Below, one piece after another: positions 34,927-44,010 of a stretch of 64,000 bases of DNA. The DNA is from S015-6 sp964384945 (lineage in GTDB: Bacteria; Desulfobacterota; DSWW01), in NCBI GenBank assembly GCA_964384945.1, contig CAYLMK010000018.1, forward strand, positions 1 to 64,000, written 5' to 3'. The position numbers and the translations under genes are program-made. The notes beneath the pieces were generated by a model that saw only the letters and a program-made list of their open reading frames with translations, did no database searches and was not told the origin of the DNA. Every line of letters begins with the position of its first letter. Position 1 is the stretch's first letter.

Positions 34927-35721
34927 TTACGTTGCGGGAGTCCGCGTGCTACGCGATATCCCCACTTGCTCTGCGATGAGCCACACGATGCCCGCGGTCA
35001 GCAGAGGCGCCATTGCCCTGAAGATCAGATCCACGACAGGGGGAAGCTCTGTGTTCATCGCAAAACAGAGAGTGAAACTCGTACCCGCAAGTGACATCGA
35101 CAATGCAACCAACGGTGTGAAGAACACCGCGAGCTTCGGGGCGATCCCGGTTCGGGAGTATACGAGGAAGAGCATAGCGCCGCTAACGATCGGAAAGGCA
35201 GCCATTGTCAACGATCCCGTAAAATTGTGCAGCAGTCCCTCACCGTAGTAGACCCAATGTGTATTGGACGTAGCGATGGTATCTGTCAGCACCACGGACA
35301 CAAAAGTGAAGAGGGCAATCAAATACAGGGTCTTCTTCTGGGCTCCCCTTTTCATGTAGCGGGCCACGTAATAGGGAACCATCGCGCACCAAGCCATGTA
35401 ACCCGGGCACAGTATCAGCGGAATGTCACGGCCGAAGCTCTCAATGGTCCACATGAAGTTGTGTGGATAGACAATTTTGCCCAGTACGTCCACGATTGGC
35501 TCGTTGACGACAGCCAAGGCAGAGCCGGCACAGAGCAGGATGGGCACCACATTTTTCTGGCGTACCAGGATAACGGCTGCCCACACAATGCATACAACAC
35601 CCATGACGCCAAAGATTATGGTCCCGTAAAGACCGTCCGCAGGGACTTGAAACAGGTGACCCGGCGCAGGTTGGATGTTTTTGAGGATTTCCACGCCGGT
35701 CAATCCAGTAGTTCCCGCCAT
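34927..35721 (-). CDS. AveC-like multipass membrane protein (paralogue 6)
   Basis: A 264-residue protein of about seven transmembrane helices with NEPIVDVLGKIVYP near residue 80, FGRDIP plus CPGYMAW near residue 105 and WVYYGEG near residue 165. The N-terminus (GVEILKNIQPAPGHLFQVPADG) resembles that of paralogues 4 and 5. ATG 35721 follows AGGAGGAG. It is separated from the flavoprotein gene by 147 bases. Confidence 0.7.
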   Translation of the reverse strand: MAGTTGLTGVEILKNIQPAPGHLFQVPADGLYGTIIFGVMGVVCIVWAAVILVRQKNVVPILLCAGSALAVVNEPIVDVLGKIVYPHNFMWTIESFGRDIPLILCPGYMAWCAMVPYYVARYMKRGAQKKTLYLIALFTFVSVVLTDTIATSNTHWVYYGEGLLHNFTGSLTMAAFPIVSGAMLFLVYSRTGIAPKLAVFFTPLVALSMSLAGTSFTLCFAMNTELPPVVDLIFRAMAPLLTAGIVWLIAEQVGISRSTRTPAT

Positions 35722-35785
35722 CCTGACTCCTCCTGTTCGTCAAGGTCATATGCTCGATCTATGACCGCATATGGTGGACTGAACC

Positions 35786-36661
35786 TCAAGGGGTCCGTGC
35801 GGAGATGTCTGAATCTGTGCCTTTTAGCTGTTTCCTGGCCTCTTCGGCGCCCGCGACCGTCAGATCGGCAAGGACGCGGAGCACGGTGATACCGATCCCG
35901 ATGGTCAGGAGGGCTCCGGCGTACGTGAGTACATAGCCGGAATTACGGGCACCGACTGCCGCGAATGCCGGCCACTGCACGAAAAACTCTCCGGCGATGA
36001 AGAACGAGGGTACGATGACCAGAATGCCCAGTGCTCGCCAGCCGCGAGTGAGTTCGGGCACCCGTCCGAGCAGGACTCCGGACACCGCAGCAGCGGGGAG
36101 GTTCGACAGCAGCCAGTACAGCGGGAAACCCGTGGGGTTGAAGGCTTGGGGCCCATAGTATTCGTACAGGTTCATGCGGGTCGCAGGGATTTCGATTGCG
36201 AGGTTCAGGCACATGATCGCCCCGCAAGCGAGCCAGAACGTTCGCCGGGTCGTTGCGGGGCTCAGGGTGAGTCGATAGAAGATATAGACCGTCGGCCCGA
36301 TGTACGCAGCGTAGCCGAAGGGCGCCCAGAGGTGTATCCCCCGACCGCAGATCGTGAAGATGGTGAAGGCGCCCTTTTCGAACATGTAGAGCCGGCAGAC
36401 CAGGTCCCACATGGGTTCGCCGAGTGTTGCGATCATCCCTCCGACGAGGGCTAGGAGCAGCACGGGAGTGCCGCGGCGCCGCCACTCGAGGAAACCGTAA
36501 CGGGCAATCCCAATGCAGGCAAGCGCGGCCACCACAAACACGATCCATTGCCACACGGGATCGGCGACACGATCCAGCGGCGGGTCGACGCTCGCGAGCG
36601 CTTTCGAGGCAAGGCCTTGGAGAATGCCGACATTGACTATCGAGAAGAGCAGGAATTTCAT
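35786..36661 (-). CDS. AveC-like multipass membrane protein (paralogue 7)
   Basis: The 291-residue protein has seven or eight hydrophobic segments and a divergent form of the shared motifs: GEPMWDLVCRLY, CGRGIHLWAPFGY and YEYYGPQ. The N-terminal segment may be a signal-like helix (KFLLFSIVNVGILQGLASKALA). It starts at ATG 36661, about 10 bases behind GGAAGGAAA, which overlaps the end of the DUF1329 gene. It links the AveC-like block to the transport genes upstream. Confidence 0.65.
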   Translation of the reverse strand: MKFLLFSIVNVGILQGLASKALASVDPPLDRVADPVWQWIVFVVAALACIGIARYGFLEWRRRGTPVLLLALVGGMIATLGEPMWDLVCRLYMFEKGAFTIFTICGRGIHLWAPFGYAAYIGPTVYIFYRLTLSPATTRRTFWLACGAIMCLNLAIEIPATRMNLYEYYGPQAFNPTGFPLYWLLSNLPAAAVSGVLLGRVPELTRGWRALGILVIVPSFFIAGEFFVQWPAFAAVGARNSGYVLTYAGALLTIGIGITVLRVLADLTVAGAEEARKQLKGTDSDISARTP

Positions 36662-36680
36662 TGATGCATTTCCTTCCGGG

Positions 36681-38138
36681 TCATTTCCCAAATCGGGACA
36701 TGCTGCGCATGCTTACTTCCTGCCGCTTGAAGAACGCCGGAATCACAAGATAGTCGCTGATCGTGGAGTGTAGGTCGATATGGTCCCTGAGCAGCATCCA
36801 GCTCTGCACCAGGGCGCCCATGTCCTCGTAGAAGTGGTTCAGGAAGACGCTGGTCCGGTAAAGTGCCTGTTTTTGATTGTAGTTTTCCACGAAAATGACG
36901 GTGAGCAGTTCCTTGTCGATATAATAGATCCTCTTCCCGTAGACATAGTTCGAATCCTGCTGGGTCAACTGGACGATGTACATGGGGCGCCGCTCGAACT
37001 TCATGTTCTTCATTTCGGATGTGTCGGAGGTGATGTATTCGTTGCCACTCGCGAAGGGCGCCAGGAATTCGCGCTCCCCAACCACCTCGTAGGTGTACGG
37101 GAAGTGCTTGGGGCTGAGTTTCTGGGCCAATCCGTAATTGTCATCGTAGATCTGGTCCAGGCCCATGATCGGGTCCTGGGTGTCGGTGGTGCTCATCTTG
37201 CGATAGCGGCGGAGGGACGGGAGGTAGATGAGAACCTGATCCAATAGGTCGGCCTGTAGGCTGTAAAGGTAGAGGAAGCCGGTTCCGTACACGTCCCTGG
37301 GTGCGGTGATCACGCCGAACTCGATGCGCCATTCACCCTTCTCTTTGGCTCGCTCGTCGAATGCTCCGTATGGGGGGACGAAGACGCGCCCGAGAAGCCT
37401 CGCCCCTTCTGTGTAGGTGTATCCGTCATAGTCGACGCTGCGGGCTTTGTTGTAACCTTTCACCCTTACGTAGAGCTTCTGGTTCATTCCCCAGTGGAGG
37501 TAATGCATTTTTGTGTTGTAGATGAGCTTCTGGGCCATGAACTCGCCTTCGGGTGTGGGGAAGGGATACCCACCCTGATAGGTCTCCGGGAGGAAGTATC
37601 CTCCCTTGTCCAGCTTTGCCGTGCCCATGTACTTCTTCGTTGCCTCTGTGATCGGGAGGGACCAGTACTTCTGCTTCGTGGGAACGACCTCGAACTCCCG
37701 GATATTGCCCGCATACGGGGGTTCTCCGGGCTTGAAATGTTCTCGCATCTTCGGAAAAATCAGCTCCTTCAGCCCGGGGGTCCGTTCGAGGTCTTCGTAC
37801 GTGTAGGTGCCGGGCGTGACCTCGGGCGCGATCTTTCCTACCACGTCGGGGGAGCGAAATCCGACCACCTCGGCCCAGGCGTCCTTCATCTTCTCCACAT
37901 CGTACGCAAGCCGGTCGTAGAGCTTGGCCGGGAGGACCTTGTCAAGTGGGTACACCTCATAGAGAGATGTGGAATCATCGTAGGGCTTCTTGTGGCGGAA
38001 GACCTCCGCACCGTCGGAGGTCGTCATGTAAGTGCTCGGATGAGGGAGGTCCGGATCCTCTGCCGATGACTTCCGGGGCCCGAATCCGACCAGGAGCATG
38101 AGAGCAAGTGAACACACGAGTACTCTGGAGTACTTCAT
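36681..38138 (-). CDS. DUF1329 periplasmic protein
   Basis: The 485-residue protein has a Sec signal peptide (CSLALMLLVGFGPRKSSA) and the DUF1329 domain, LolA/LolB-like beta-structure thought to bind lipids in the periplasm. It contains the family features GGYPFPTPEGE, WRIEFGVITAPRDVYGTGF and RRYRKMSTTDTQDPI. DUF1329, DUF1302, an RND/MMPL exporter and a YCF48-like protein repeatedly occur together in proteobacteria and are believed to move hydrophobic compounds. ATG 38138 follows GGAGGAAG, 16 bases after the DUF1302 stop. Confidence 0.88.
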   Translation of the reverse strand: MKYSRVLVCSLALMLLVGFGPRKSSAEDPDLPHPSTYMTTSDGAEVFRHKKPYDDSTSLYEVYPLDKVLPAKLYDRLAYDVEKMKDAWAEVVGFRSPDVVGKIAPEVTPGTYTYEDLERTPGLKELIFPKMREHFKPGEPPYAGNIREFEVVPTKQKYWSLPITEATKKYMGTAKLDKGGYFLPETYQGGYPFPTPEGEFMAQKLIYNTKMHYLHWGMNQKLYVRVKGYNKARSVDYDGYTYTEGARLLGRVFVPPYGAFDERAKEKGEWRIEFGVITAPRDVYGTGFLYLYSLQADLLDQVLIYLPSLRRYRKMSTTDTQDPIMGLDQIYDDNYGLAQKLSPKHFPYTYEVVGEREFLAPFASGNEYITSDTSEMKNMKFERRPMYIVQLTQQDSNYVYGKRIYYIDKELLTVIFVENYNQKQALYRTSVFLNHFYEDMGALVQSWMLLRDHIDLHSTISDYLVIPAFFKRQEVSMRSMSRFGK

Positions 38139-38154
38139 TGTTCTTCCTCCTTCT

Positions 38155-39867
38155 CTAGAACTTGTATGCAACCGTGAAGGTGACGTTGTCCTTGTGTGAA
38201 AGTGGCTGAAGGGCTGTGCCCATGACGAACACGGACTGTATCGTGTAGTTCCACCGGTGACTTTGTTCGTAGGTGAGCTGGAACATGACCATGTTTCCCT
38301 CCACAGATCCCTTGCCCACCTGCGGCCCGGTAACCGCATACTGCCAGAACACAAGGGGTATGATCTTGTTGTGGAAATAGGTGGTTCGAATCAGTAGCGA
38401 TACATTGTAATTGTCTACTGCCGTGGGGATTCCGCCGGCTGCGAGCAAGCCGTAGTCGTCGGGATAGTCCAGGACGTGCTTGTGTACAAATTGCGGAGAG
38501 ATCATTATTCCGTCTTTTGCATTAAGCCAACTGACGCGGACCTTCCAATCGATGCCGATAGAATAATGAATGTAGTCATATTGCTGAAAAGTCTCTCCCC
38601 GGCCTGCGAGGAGGTCGGTGATCGTTGCCTTGCCGTTCGTTGCGAAGGTGCTGTCAAAGGCGTAAAGGGATTCCAGGCGTAGCACTGGGGCCACGCTCCC
38701 TAGGTAGGACGTGCGGAGGAAGGGAACGTCCCGGGCGAGCGTGAGGCCCACAAACCGAAGGAGAGGGTAATAGCCCACAACCCTGGGTTCCGCGATGAGC
38801 CAGCCGTCCGAAGCGAGACGGACCGAGGGAAGTTCCGGCAAAGATATTGTAACCGGGGAGTTCTCCCTGCCATAGAAGCCGTTCAGCGTGACGATCGTGT
38901 CAAACATGATGGCCTTCAGGCGCAGTGCGTACTCCATGTAGTCAGGATCCCACTGGTCCGGCGTGTCCAGAATCTCGGTTAGTGTTCCGAGTCTGGCAGG
39001 ACGGACTTGAAAGTTCTGGTCGAGGAAATTTCCAAACTCGGGAGGCAGGATCAGCTTGATATCCTGTGGGATATATTGGTAGCCCAGACCCGCAAGGAAA
39101 GGGATGTCGTAGTAGTTTGTGAGAAAGACATCCGGGGACCAGATGCCGTGGGCGTCGTTTCCCGTAGAGAACCCCTTGTTCGCTATGAAATCCGCGTTCA
39201 TGTTGTATACGAATTCGAGGTTTAGGTCCTGGAGCCACGTAGCGGTGATCCCCGGGTAGTACTCCGCTTTCAGAAGCCAGATCGGGACGATGGTGGTTTC
39301 GAACTCCACATCGCTGATTCCCCGCCGTGTGTCGGTCGGGTTGATCTGGTCCATCACGCGGACGCCGTCCGTTTCCCCCCAAGCAACGATCTGCTTGCCC
39401 AAGCGGAAGACGTAATTAGGCGGGGTCCAGGTGATGTGGGCTTCCTTTAGCAGGGTCTCGTAGTCATCGAGGATGTAGTACGCGTCCCTGGATTTGTCAA
39501 ACTCCTTTTCCTTCCACGCGTCGTCATGGGAGAGGATTGGATAGGCCCAATTTGCATTGAAGTTCGTGCTGGCAAAGAGCTTGACATTCGGGACGGGGCT
39601 GTAAGCCGTCTCAACCAGGAACTGGAAGATTGCGGCCTGGAAGCCTGATCGGGTGTCATAATGGCTTCCGCCGATCCCGAATTGAACACCCTGGTTGATG
39701 TACCCCATGACGGTCAGGGGTTTTCCCGCGACCCGGACGTCGAAGAGGCCTTGTGCCATGCTCGAGGTGGGCCAGATTGTCCCTGCTAGCAGAAGAATCA
39801 GTAGACCGCATGGACGTAAAGCGGAGAAGCTCCAGCCGGTTCTGAGAATACGAGACTTGGACGCCAT
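38155..39867 (-). CDS. DUF1302 outer-membrane beta-barrel protein
   Basis: The 570-residue protein has a signal peptide with the cleavage region SSMAQG, and the typical DUF1302 repeats of aromatic-rich strands (GYINQGVQFGIGG, VPNVKLFASTNFNANWAY, RLGKQIVAWGETDG). The last residues VTFTVAYKF end in Phe, as in outer-membrane barrels. It probably forms the pore or surface receptor for a hydrophobic substrate. ATG 39867 is chosen because the frame further upstream lacks signal features. Confidence 0.85.
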   Translation of the reverse strand: MASKSRILRTGWSFSALRPCGLLILLLAGTIWPTSSMAQGLFDVRVAGKPLTVMGYINQGVQFGIGGSHYDTRSGFQAAIFQFLVETAYSPVPNVKLFASTNFNANWAYPILSHDDAWKEKEFDKSRDAYYILDDYETLLKEAHITWTPPNYVFRLGKQIVAWGETDGVRVMDQINPTDTRRGISDVEFETTIVPIWLLKAEYYPGITATWLQDLNLEFVYNMNADFIANKGFSTGNDAHGIWSPDVFLTNYYDIPFLAGLGYQYIPQDIKLILPPEFGNFLDQNFQVRPARLGTLTEILDTPDQWDPDYMEYALRLKAIMFDTIVTLNGFYGRENSPVTISLPELPSVRLASDGWLIAEPRVVGYYPLLRFVGLTLARDVPFLRTSYLGSVAPVLRLESLYAFDSTFATNGKATITDLLAGRGETFQQYDYIHYSIGIDWKVRVSWLNAKDGIMISPQFVHKHVLDYPDDYGLLAAGGIPTAVDNYNVSLLIRTTYFHNKIIPLVFWQYAVTGPQVGKGSVEGNMVMFQLTYEQSHRWNYTIQSVFVMGTALQPLSHKDNVTFTVAYKF

Positions 39868-39964
39868 GTTTTTTTCCCCCCCCGCCAGGTTCGTGGGTTC
39901 ATTCCCTATTCTCAAGTTCCTTGATCGGTGTTTTCCCCTCCTATGAGTCAAAGGCAATCCTTTT

Positions 39965-42409
39965 TCACTGTACGGTCCGCCTCGGCTGCGGACAAGGGTC
40001 CTGGCTGCTGGCCATATGTTCGGCTCCTGATGAGAAGGGAACCCTCGCAATCGATTGCTGAGAAGGGTTTCTTCTCATGAACTTGGGCTTGACTAGCAGA
40101 ATCAGAAGAGGATGAAGCGTAAGGGCAGCGAGCATGTTTACGAGCAACAGCATGGCGAGGAAAAGACCCATCTGGGCCTGGAATTTCAGGGGAGCGATGA
40201 AATACCAGATGATCAACGGAAGGATCAGGGTCATGCCCGTGAACAGAATGCCTCGCCCCGCCGTAAGAACGCTCCGGAGGACGGTGGATTCCCAGCCCTC
40301 GTTTCCCCTGAACTCCTCGATGCAGCGGCTGTAAAGGTATATAGCGAAGTCCACCCCGACCCCGACGCCGACCGAAGAGCAGGGCAACGTGTTCGTGGAC
40401 AGACCGATATTTGCAAGCGCCATATAAGTAAACGCGACGAGGTTGGACAAGATGAGGGGTAGCGTCAGCATGGCGCCGGCGATGAAGGATCGGAAGGCCA
40501 GGGAGCACATCAGGAAGATGGTGCCCAGGACTATAATATCCATTTTCACATGGACCGCAGCCATCTCCTCGTTGAGTGCAATTTCCAGCCCGATCCTACC
40601 CCCGGCCAGTCGAAATTCCCCCCGCTCCGTCTTCATGGGATGTTGCCCGAAGAAACCATAGGCGGCCTTCTTGATGCGGAGCATGTTGTCGGACGTGTGG
40701 TCCGAGAAGTAGAGCGTGATCTGGGTCCGCTCCAGGGTGGGATCCAGGAACCGCTGGAGGTAGGCCGGGCCAGCGGTCTGCCGGACCATGCCCAGGATCC
40801 CCTCCAGCAGGGTTTCCTTGCGCGGCAACTCGTACCAGATCTGGTCTCCGTCCCGATAGGTCAGATTGAGCATCTTGCCCATGTCAATGATCGACAATGA
40901 GGATTTGTAGATATCGGGCAGATTTCTTGCCATGTGTTGATCGAACTTCATGAAGGTGGTCCATACCGTCGGGTCGTACACCGATTCCGGTTCACCGTCG
41001 TAGTACAGGGTGAACGTCTCCGAGGAGGCGTTGAACTGCTTGTTCAGGAAGGCCGAATCGCGGTTGTAGATGTGGTCCGGCCAGAGGATAGGCGAACCGG
41101 GGGTCGGGTCGCCCACTTTCAGCCGCGAGGTCTGCCACACACCGGCCACGACGATCACGGCCACAATCGTCCAGACGGCGAACTGCGCTTTGTTGATGGC
41201 AAACCTTGCCATGGACGTCATGAAATGGTCCAACTTGTTGGGTTTCTCCTCCCTCTCTAGCTTTCTGCCTGCCCGCATCGGCAGGAAGCTACAAATGATC
41301 GGAACGAGCATGGCGGACAGGCCAATCGTGAGCATCCAGAAGCTCATCATGATCGCAATGTGGAGCATCAACACGATCTTTGCCATGGCAAGCACCATGA
41401 ATCCTACAGCGTCCGTTGCTACGGCTGCCGCATTGGGCATCATCATTGCCCGCATCGTCTCGTAACACGCTGTCTGCGGTTCGCCGCTCAGCCGAAACTC
41501 CTCGATGTACCGGCTCGTTATCTGCACCGCGTTGCTAAGCATACGGGCGCCCACCAGGAAGGCCAGCACGTAAAGGAGTGGGCTGAAGTTGATGCCCGCC
41601 CAACCCACAAACCCGAGTCCGAGGCCTGTGCAGATGGTGGACATGGCGATCGGTGCGATCATTCCAACGATATTTCGGAAGACCACAACCAGGATGAGAA
41701 TCATCAGGACGATACTGATGCCGAAGACGAGGTACATCTGGGGCTTGTGGCTGTAAATCCACCCCATAAGCATGGGGTATCCAACGATGTGAACCCTTGT
41801 CTGATCGTCCGTGTATCTCTTCGCGAGCGAATTCAGGAGTTCAAAGGTGTTCTCGTACGAGATGTTGTCTTTGAAGTCCGTCATGATGAGGGCTGCCGTT
41901 CCATCATTCGAAACGAGGATTCCGTCATAGGAAGGGTTGGAGAAGATATGCCGCTTGAGCAACTGAATTTCTTCGTCGGTCTTCGGTGCACTCGGATACA
42001 TCAAGGGGGAGACCGAGATCTCTCCCTTCGCCTTGGATTTGACTACCTTAGTCGATTGCGTTGCGATCGAGCCCGTAAGGACCCGGTAGATCTCGTCCCA
42101 AAGGAGGATCTCGTCCGTCATCCTCTTCATCTTGTCCAGGGTCTCCGGCGTAAAGATGTCCCCTTCCTTTGCTTCGAGCACGATCACGGCGGTCGAGCCA
42201 CCGCCGCCGAAGACTTGGGCGAATCGGGCGTGCAACTGGAAATAGGGGTGGGAGTAAGGGAACAGATGCCACAGAATCACGTCCGACTTGATCTTGAATG
42301 CTCCCGCAGAAACGGTCAGGGTAACCGCCAGTGTCAGAAAGAGAACCGCTGCCCGGTGGCGGGCCAGGAACAGGCAGAATCGCTTTATTCTTCCGTTTTC
42401 CGTGGTCAT
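39965..42409 (-). CDS. RND/MMPL-family transporter
   Basis: The 814-residue protein has the RND layout: one N-terminal transmembrane helix (RHRAAVLFLTLAVTLTVS), a large periplasmic domain, five helices beginning near residue 220, a second periplasmic domain and a last block of helices. The proton-relay region appears as VGVGVGVDFAIYLYSR, with the Asp that conducts protons. MMPL members move lipids, hopanoids and sterols. It is the second gene of the minus-strand operon and probably works with the DUF1302 and DUF1329 proteins; direction of transport cannot be judged. Confidence 0.9.
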   Translation of the reverse strand: MTTENGRIKRFCLFLARHRAAVLFLTLAVTLTVSAGAFKIKSDVILWHLFPYSHPYFQLHARFAQVFGGGGSTAVIVLEAKEGDIFTPETLDKMKRMTDEILLWDEIYRVLTGSIATQSTKVVKSKAKGEISVSPLMYPSAPKTDEEIQLLKRHIFSNPSYDGILVSNDGTAALIMTDFKDNISYENTFELLNSLAKRYTDDQTRVHIVGYPMLMGWIYSHKPQMYLVFGISIVLMILILVVVFRNIVGMIAPIAMSTICTGLGLGFVGWAGINFSPLLYVLAFLVGARMLSNAVQITSRYIEEFRLSGEPQTACYETMRAMMMPNAAAVATDAVGFMVLAMAKIVLMLHIAIMMSFWMLTIGLSAMLVPIICSFLPMRAGRKLEREEKPNKLDHFMTSMARFAINKAQFAVWTIVAVIVVAGVWQTSRLKVGDPTPGSPILWPDHIYNRDSAFLNKQFNASSETFTLYYDGEPESVYDPTVWTTFMKFDQHMARNLPDIYKSSLSIIDMGKMLNLTYRDGDQIWYELPRKETLLEGILGMVRQTAGPAYLQRFLDPTLERTQITLYFSDHTSDNMLRIKKAAYGFFGQHPMKTERGEFRLAGGRIGLEIALNEEMAAVHVKMDIIVLGTIFLMCSLAFRSFIAGAMLTLPLILSNLVAFTYMALANIGLSTNTLPCSSVGVGVGVDFAIYLYSRCIEEFRGNEGWESTVLRSVLTAGRGILFTGMTLILPLIIWYFIAPLKFQAQMGLFLAMLLLVNMLAALTLHPLLILLVKPKFMRRNPSQQSIARVPFSSGAEHMASSQDPCPQPRRTVQ

Positions 42410-42480
42410 CCCAATTCCTTAGGCGCGTTGTTTCATGAATACGGTCAGATGCGCAAGGAACGATCGGAACGCGACCGTGT

Positions 42481-43551
42481 TCAATCAACCCGGTGCCAGG
42501 TAAGCCCCTCCGGGTCGCTCAGGTAGATCCAGCCCTTCCTGCCGACCGCTACATATCCCTTTTGGCCTCTTCGGCAGATTCCATAGATCCATCCGTAGGT
42601 GATCTCGGGCTTCATCCGGCAGGTGGAGAAGGATGTCCCGCCGTTCGAACTGGCGAGCATCGTGGCCTTTCCTCCGATCAGGAAGCTGCCGTTTCTGTCG
42701 GATTCGATCGTGAAGAGCTGAGTCTTCGGAAAATCACCGGAGATCCGTTGCCAGGTTTCGCCACTGTCGAACGTCCGCGCGACATAGCCGTCGATGCCCG
42801 CAACCCAGGCCGTCATCGGATCAATGGCCACTACATGGAACAGGAAATTGCCTCCTATGATCTCGCTCCCGTCCTCCGAGAATCCGAACTCCCCGGCTTG
42901 TTGAATCCATGTTCTTCCACCGTCCTTCGTGTGGTAGATGTACCCATATTCTCCCACGGCCCAGCCTGTCTGCGCGTTGCAGAAGGATATGCTCTTGAGG
43001 ATGAAGTCTTCTCCCGTGTGTTGTGTTTCCCAGGTAATCCCACCGTCTTTGGTGTGCAGAATCGTAGTCCATTCCGTTACGATCCAACCGGTTCTGGCGT
43101 CCGTGAAATGAAGGCCCATCAGGAAGGAGTCCACAGGACATTCCAGGCGTACCCACGAATCACCGGCATTCTGCGTGGAAATGATCGTTCCGCCGTCTCC
43201 AATTGCCCAGCCTTTCTGAGAATCGATGAAGAAGATGGAACTGAGTGTGTAGTCCGTTCCGGAGTCCTGAGGAGTCCATGTCGCGCCTCCATCAGAGGTG
43301 TGCAGAATGGTCCCCCAGCGACCGCATACCCATCCGTCACTCTCCGTTGGGAAGCTCACTGAAAAGAGATCGTGCGCGAGCCACGCATTTGGCTGCGCGC
43401 CCACCGTACATGGGAGAACATGCAGAGAGAGGAGCAGGACGAGGAACCGCACAGACGCCTTGAGTGTGAAAAGATTTCTTTCTGAGGCAGCGGGTGGATT
43501 CTTGGGTGTTCTCTTGATTGCCGACGAGGGCGTGCGGGAGCGGCTCTTCAT
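42481..43551 (-). CDS. YCF48/BNR-repeat beta-propeller, secreted
   Basis: The 356-residue protein has an N-terminal hydrophobic signal at residues 32-50 (ASVRFLVLLLSLHVLPCTVG) behind an unusually long basic tail, and six or seven repeats with the pattern GWxVGxxGxIxHTxDGGxTW, typical of YCF48/HCF136-type propellers. In proteobacteria this protein accompanies RND transporters with DUF1302 and DUF1329 proteins. It is the first gene after the promoter at 43662-43690. The start may be shorter, since a signal peptide with a 30-residue n-region is uncommon. Confidence 0.85.
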   Translation of the reverse strand: MKSRSRTPSSAIKRTPKNPPAASERNLFTLKASVRFLVLLLSLHVLPCTVGAQPNAWLAHDLFSVSFPTESDGWVCGRWGTILHTSDGGATWTPQDSGTDYTLSSIFFIDSQKGWAIGDGGTIISTQNAGDSWVRLECPVDSFLMGLHFTDARTGWIVTEWTTILHTKDGGITWETQHTGEDFILKSISFCNAQTGWAVGEYGYIYHTKDGGRTWIQQAGEFGFSEDGSEIIGGNFLFHVVAIDPMTAWVAGIDGYVARTFDSGETWQRISGDFPKTQLFTIESDRNGSFLIGGKATMLASSNGGTSFSTCRMKPEITYGWIYGICRRGQKGYVAVGRKGWIYLSDPEGLTWHRVD

Positions 43552-43661
43552 AAGAAACCACGTCTTTCGAGACTTGAGGCCAGAGGAGAATATCGTGGAT
43601 ATACTCCTCCAACATCAGCGGGATAGAGTATTGCTCTAAATTTCATTTGGTAGCAGAATTG

Positions 43662-43690
43662 TATTTATCAAAAGAATAAAGATCTGTCAA
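43662..43690 (-). promoter_or_regulatory. Regulon-type promoter of the transport/AveC-like operon
   Basis: On the minus strand TTGACA (43685-43690), 17-bp spacer, TAAATA (43662-43667). GATCTTTATTC follows the -35 and AAATACAATTC overlaps the -10, 18 bp apart, as in the other promoters. Confidence 0.65.
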
Positions 43691-43790
43691 GCGGAATTTT
43701 GCAGTATTCAATGACAATCTTGGTCGCGTGACCAGGCATGGATAAAACTTTGCTGCATGGATGGGACCTTAGAAGACGCTGTGAATATTG

Positions 43791-43819
43791 TTGACAGAAC
43801 ATAAATCACTCGATAAATA
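43791..43819 (+). promoter_or_regulatory. Regulon-type promoter of the acyl-CoA dehydrogenase/ETF operon
   Basis: TTGACA (43791-43796), 17-bp spacer, TAAATA (43814-43819). GAACATAAATC follows the -35 and AAATATCATTC overlaps the -10, again 18 bp apart. Confidence 0.68.
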
Positions 43820-44010
43820 TCATTCTTAATAGGATTAATATTCTGGAATTGGGAGAAAATATCAGGAATAGGGGTGTTGGGCTCGAAGTGCGCCGGCTTT
43901 CCGCCGAAAGGGATGCCGAGTTTGTCCATTCTTTTTCGATGCTTGGCTGCGATGACTCGGCTGTGTGCCTTTCGTGATTAGGTCCGCCGTTAGGGAAACG
44001 GAGTACCTCT

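Larger units (their letters stand above)
43552..44010. other. Divergent control region
   Basis: This 459-bp gap carries two back-to-back regulon-type promoters, one for the minus-strand transport operon (43662-43690) and one for the acyl-CoA dehydrogenase operon (43791-43819). The rest is AT-rich sequence and an approximately 190-base leader before 44011; a minus-strand 73-codon frame at 43708-43929 is not supported as a gene. Confidence 0.6.

Noticed and set aside
43708..43929. A 73-codon minus-strand frame (start MDKLGIPFGGKPAHFEP) between two promoters.
   Set aside because: It overlaps the plus-strand promoter at 43791 and its end is AT-rich intergenic sequence. The beginning looks slightly protein-like but there is too little to support it.
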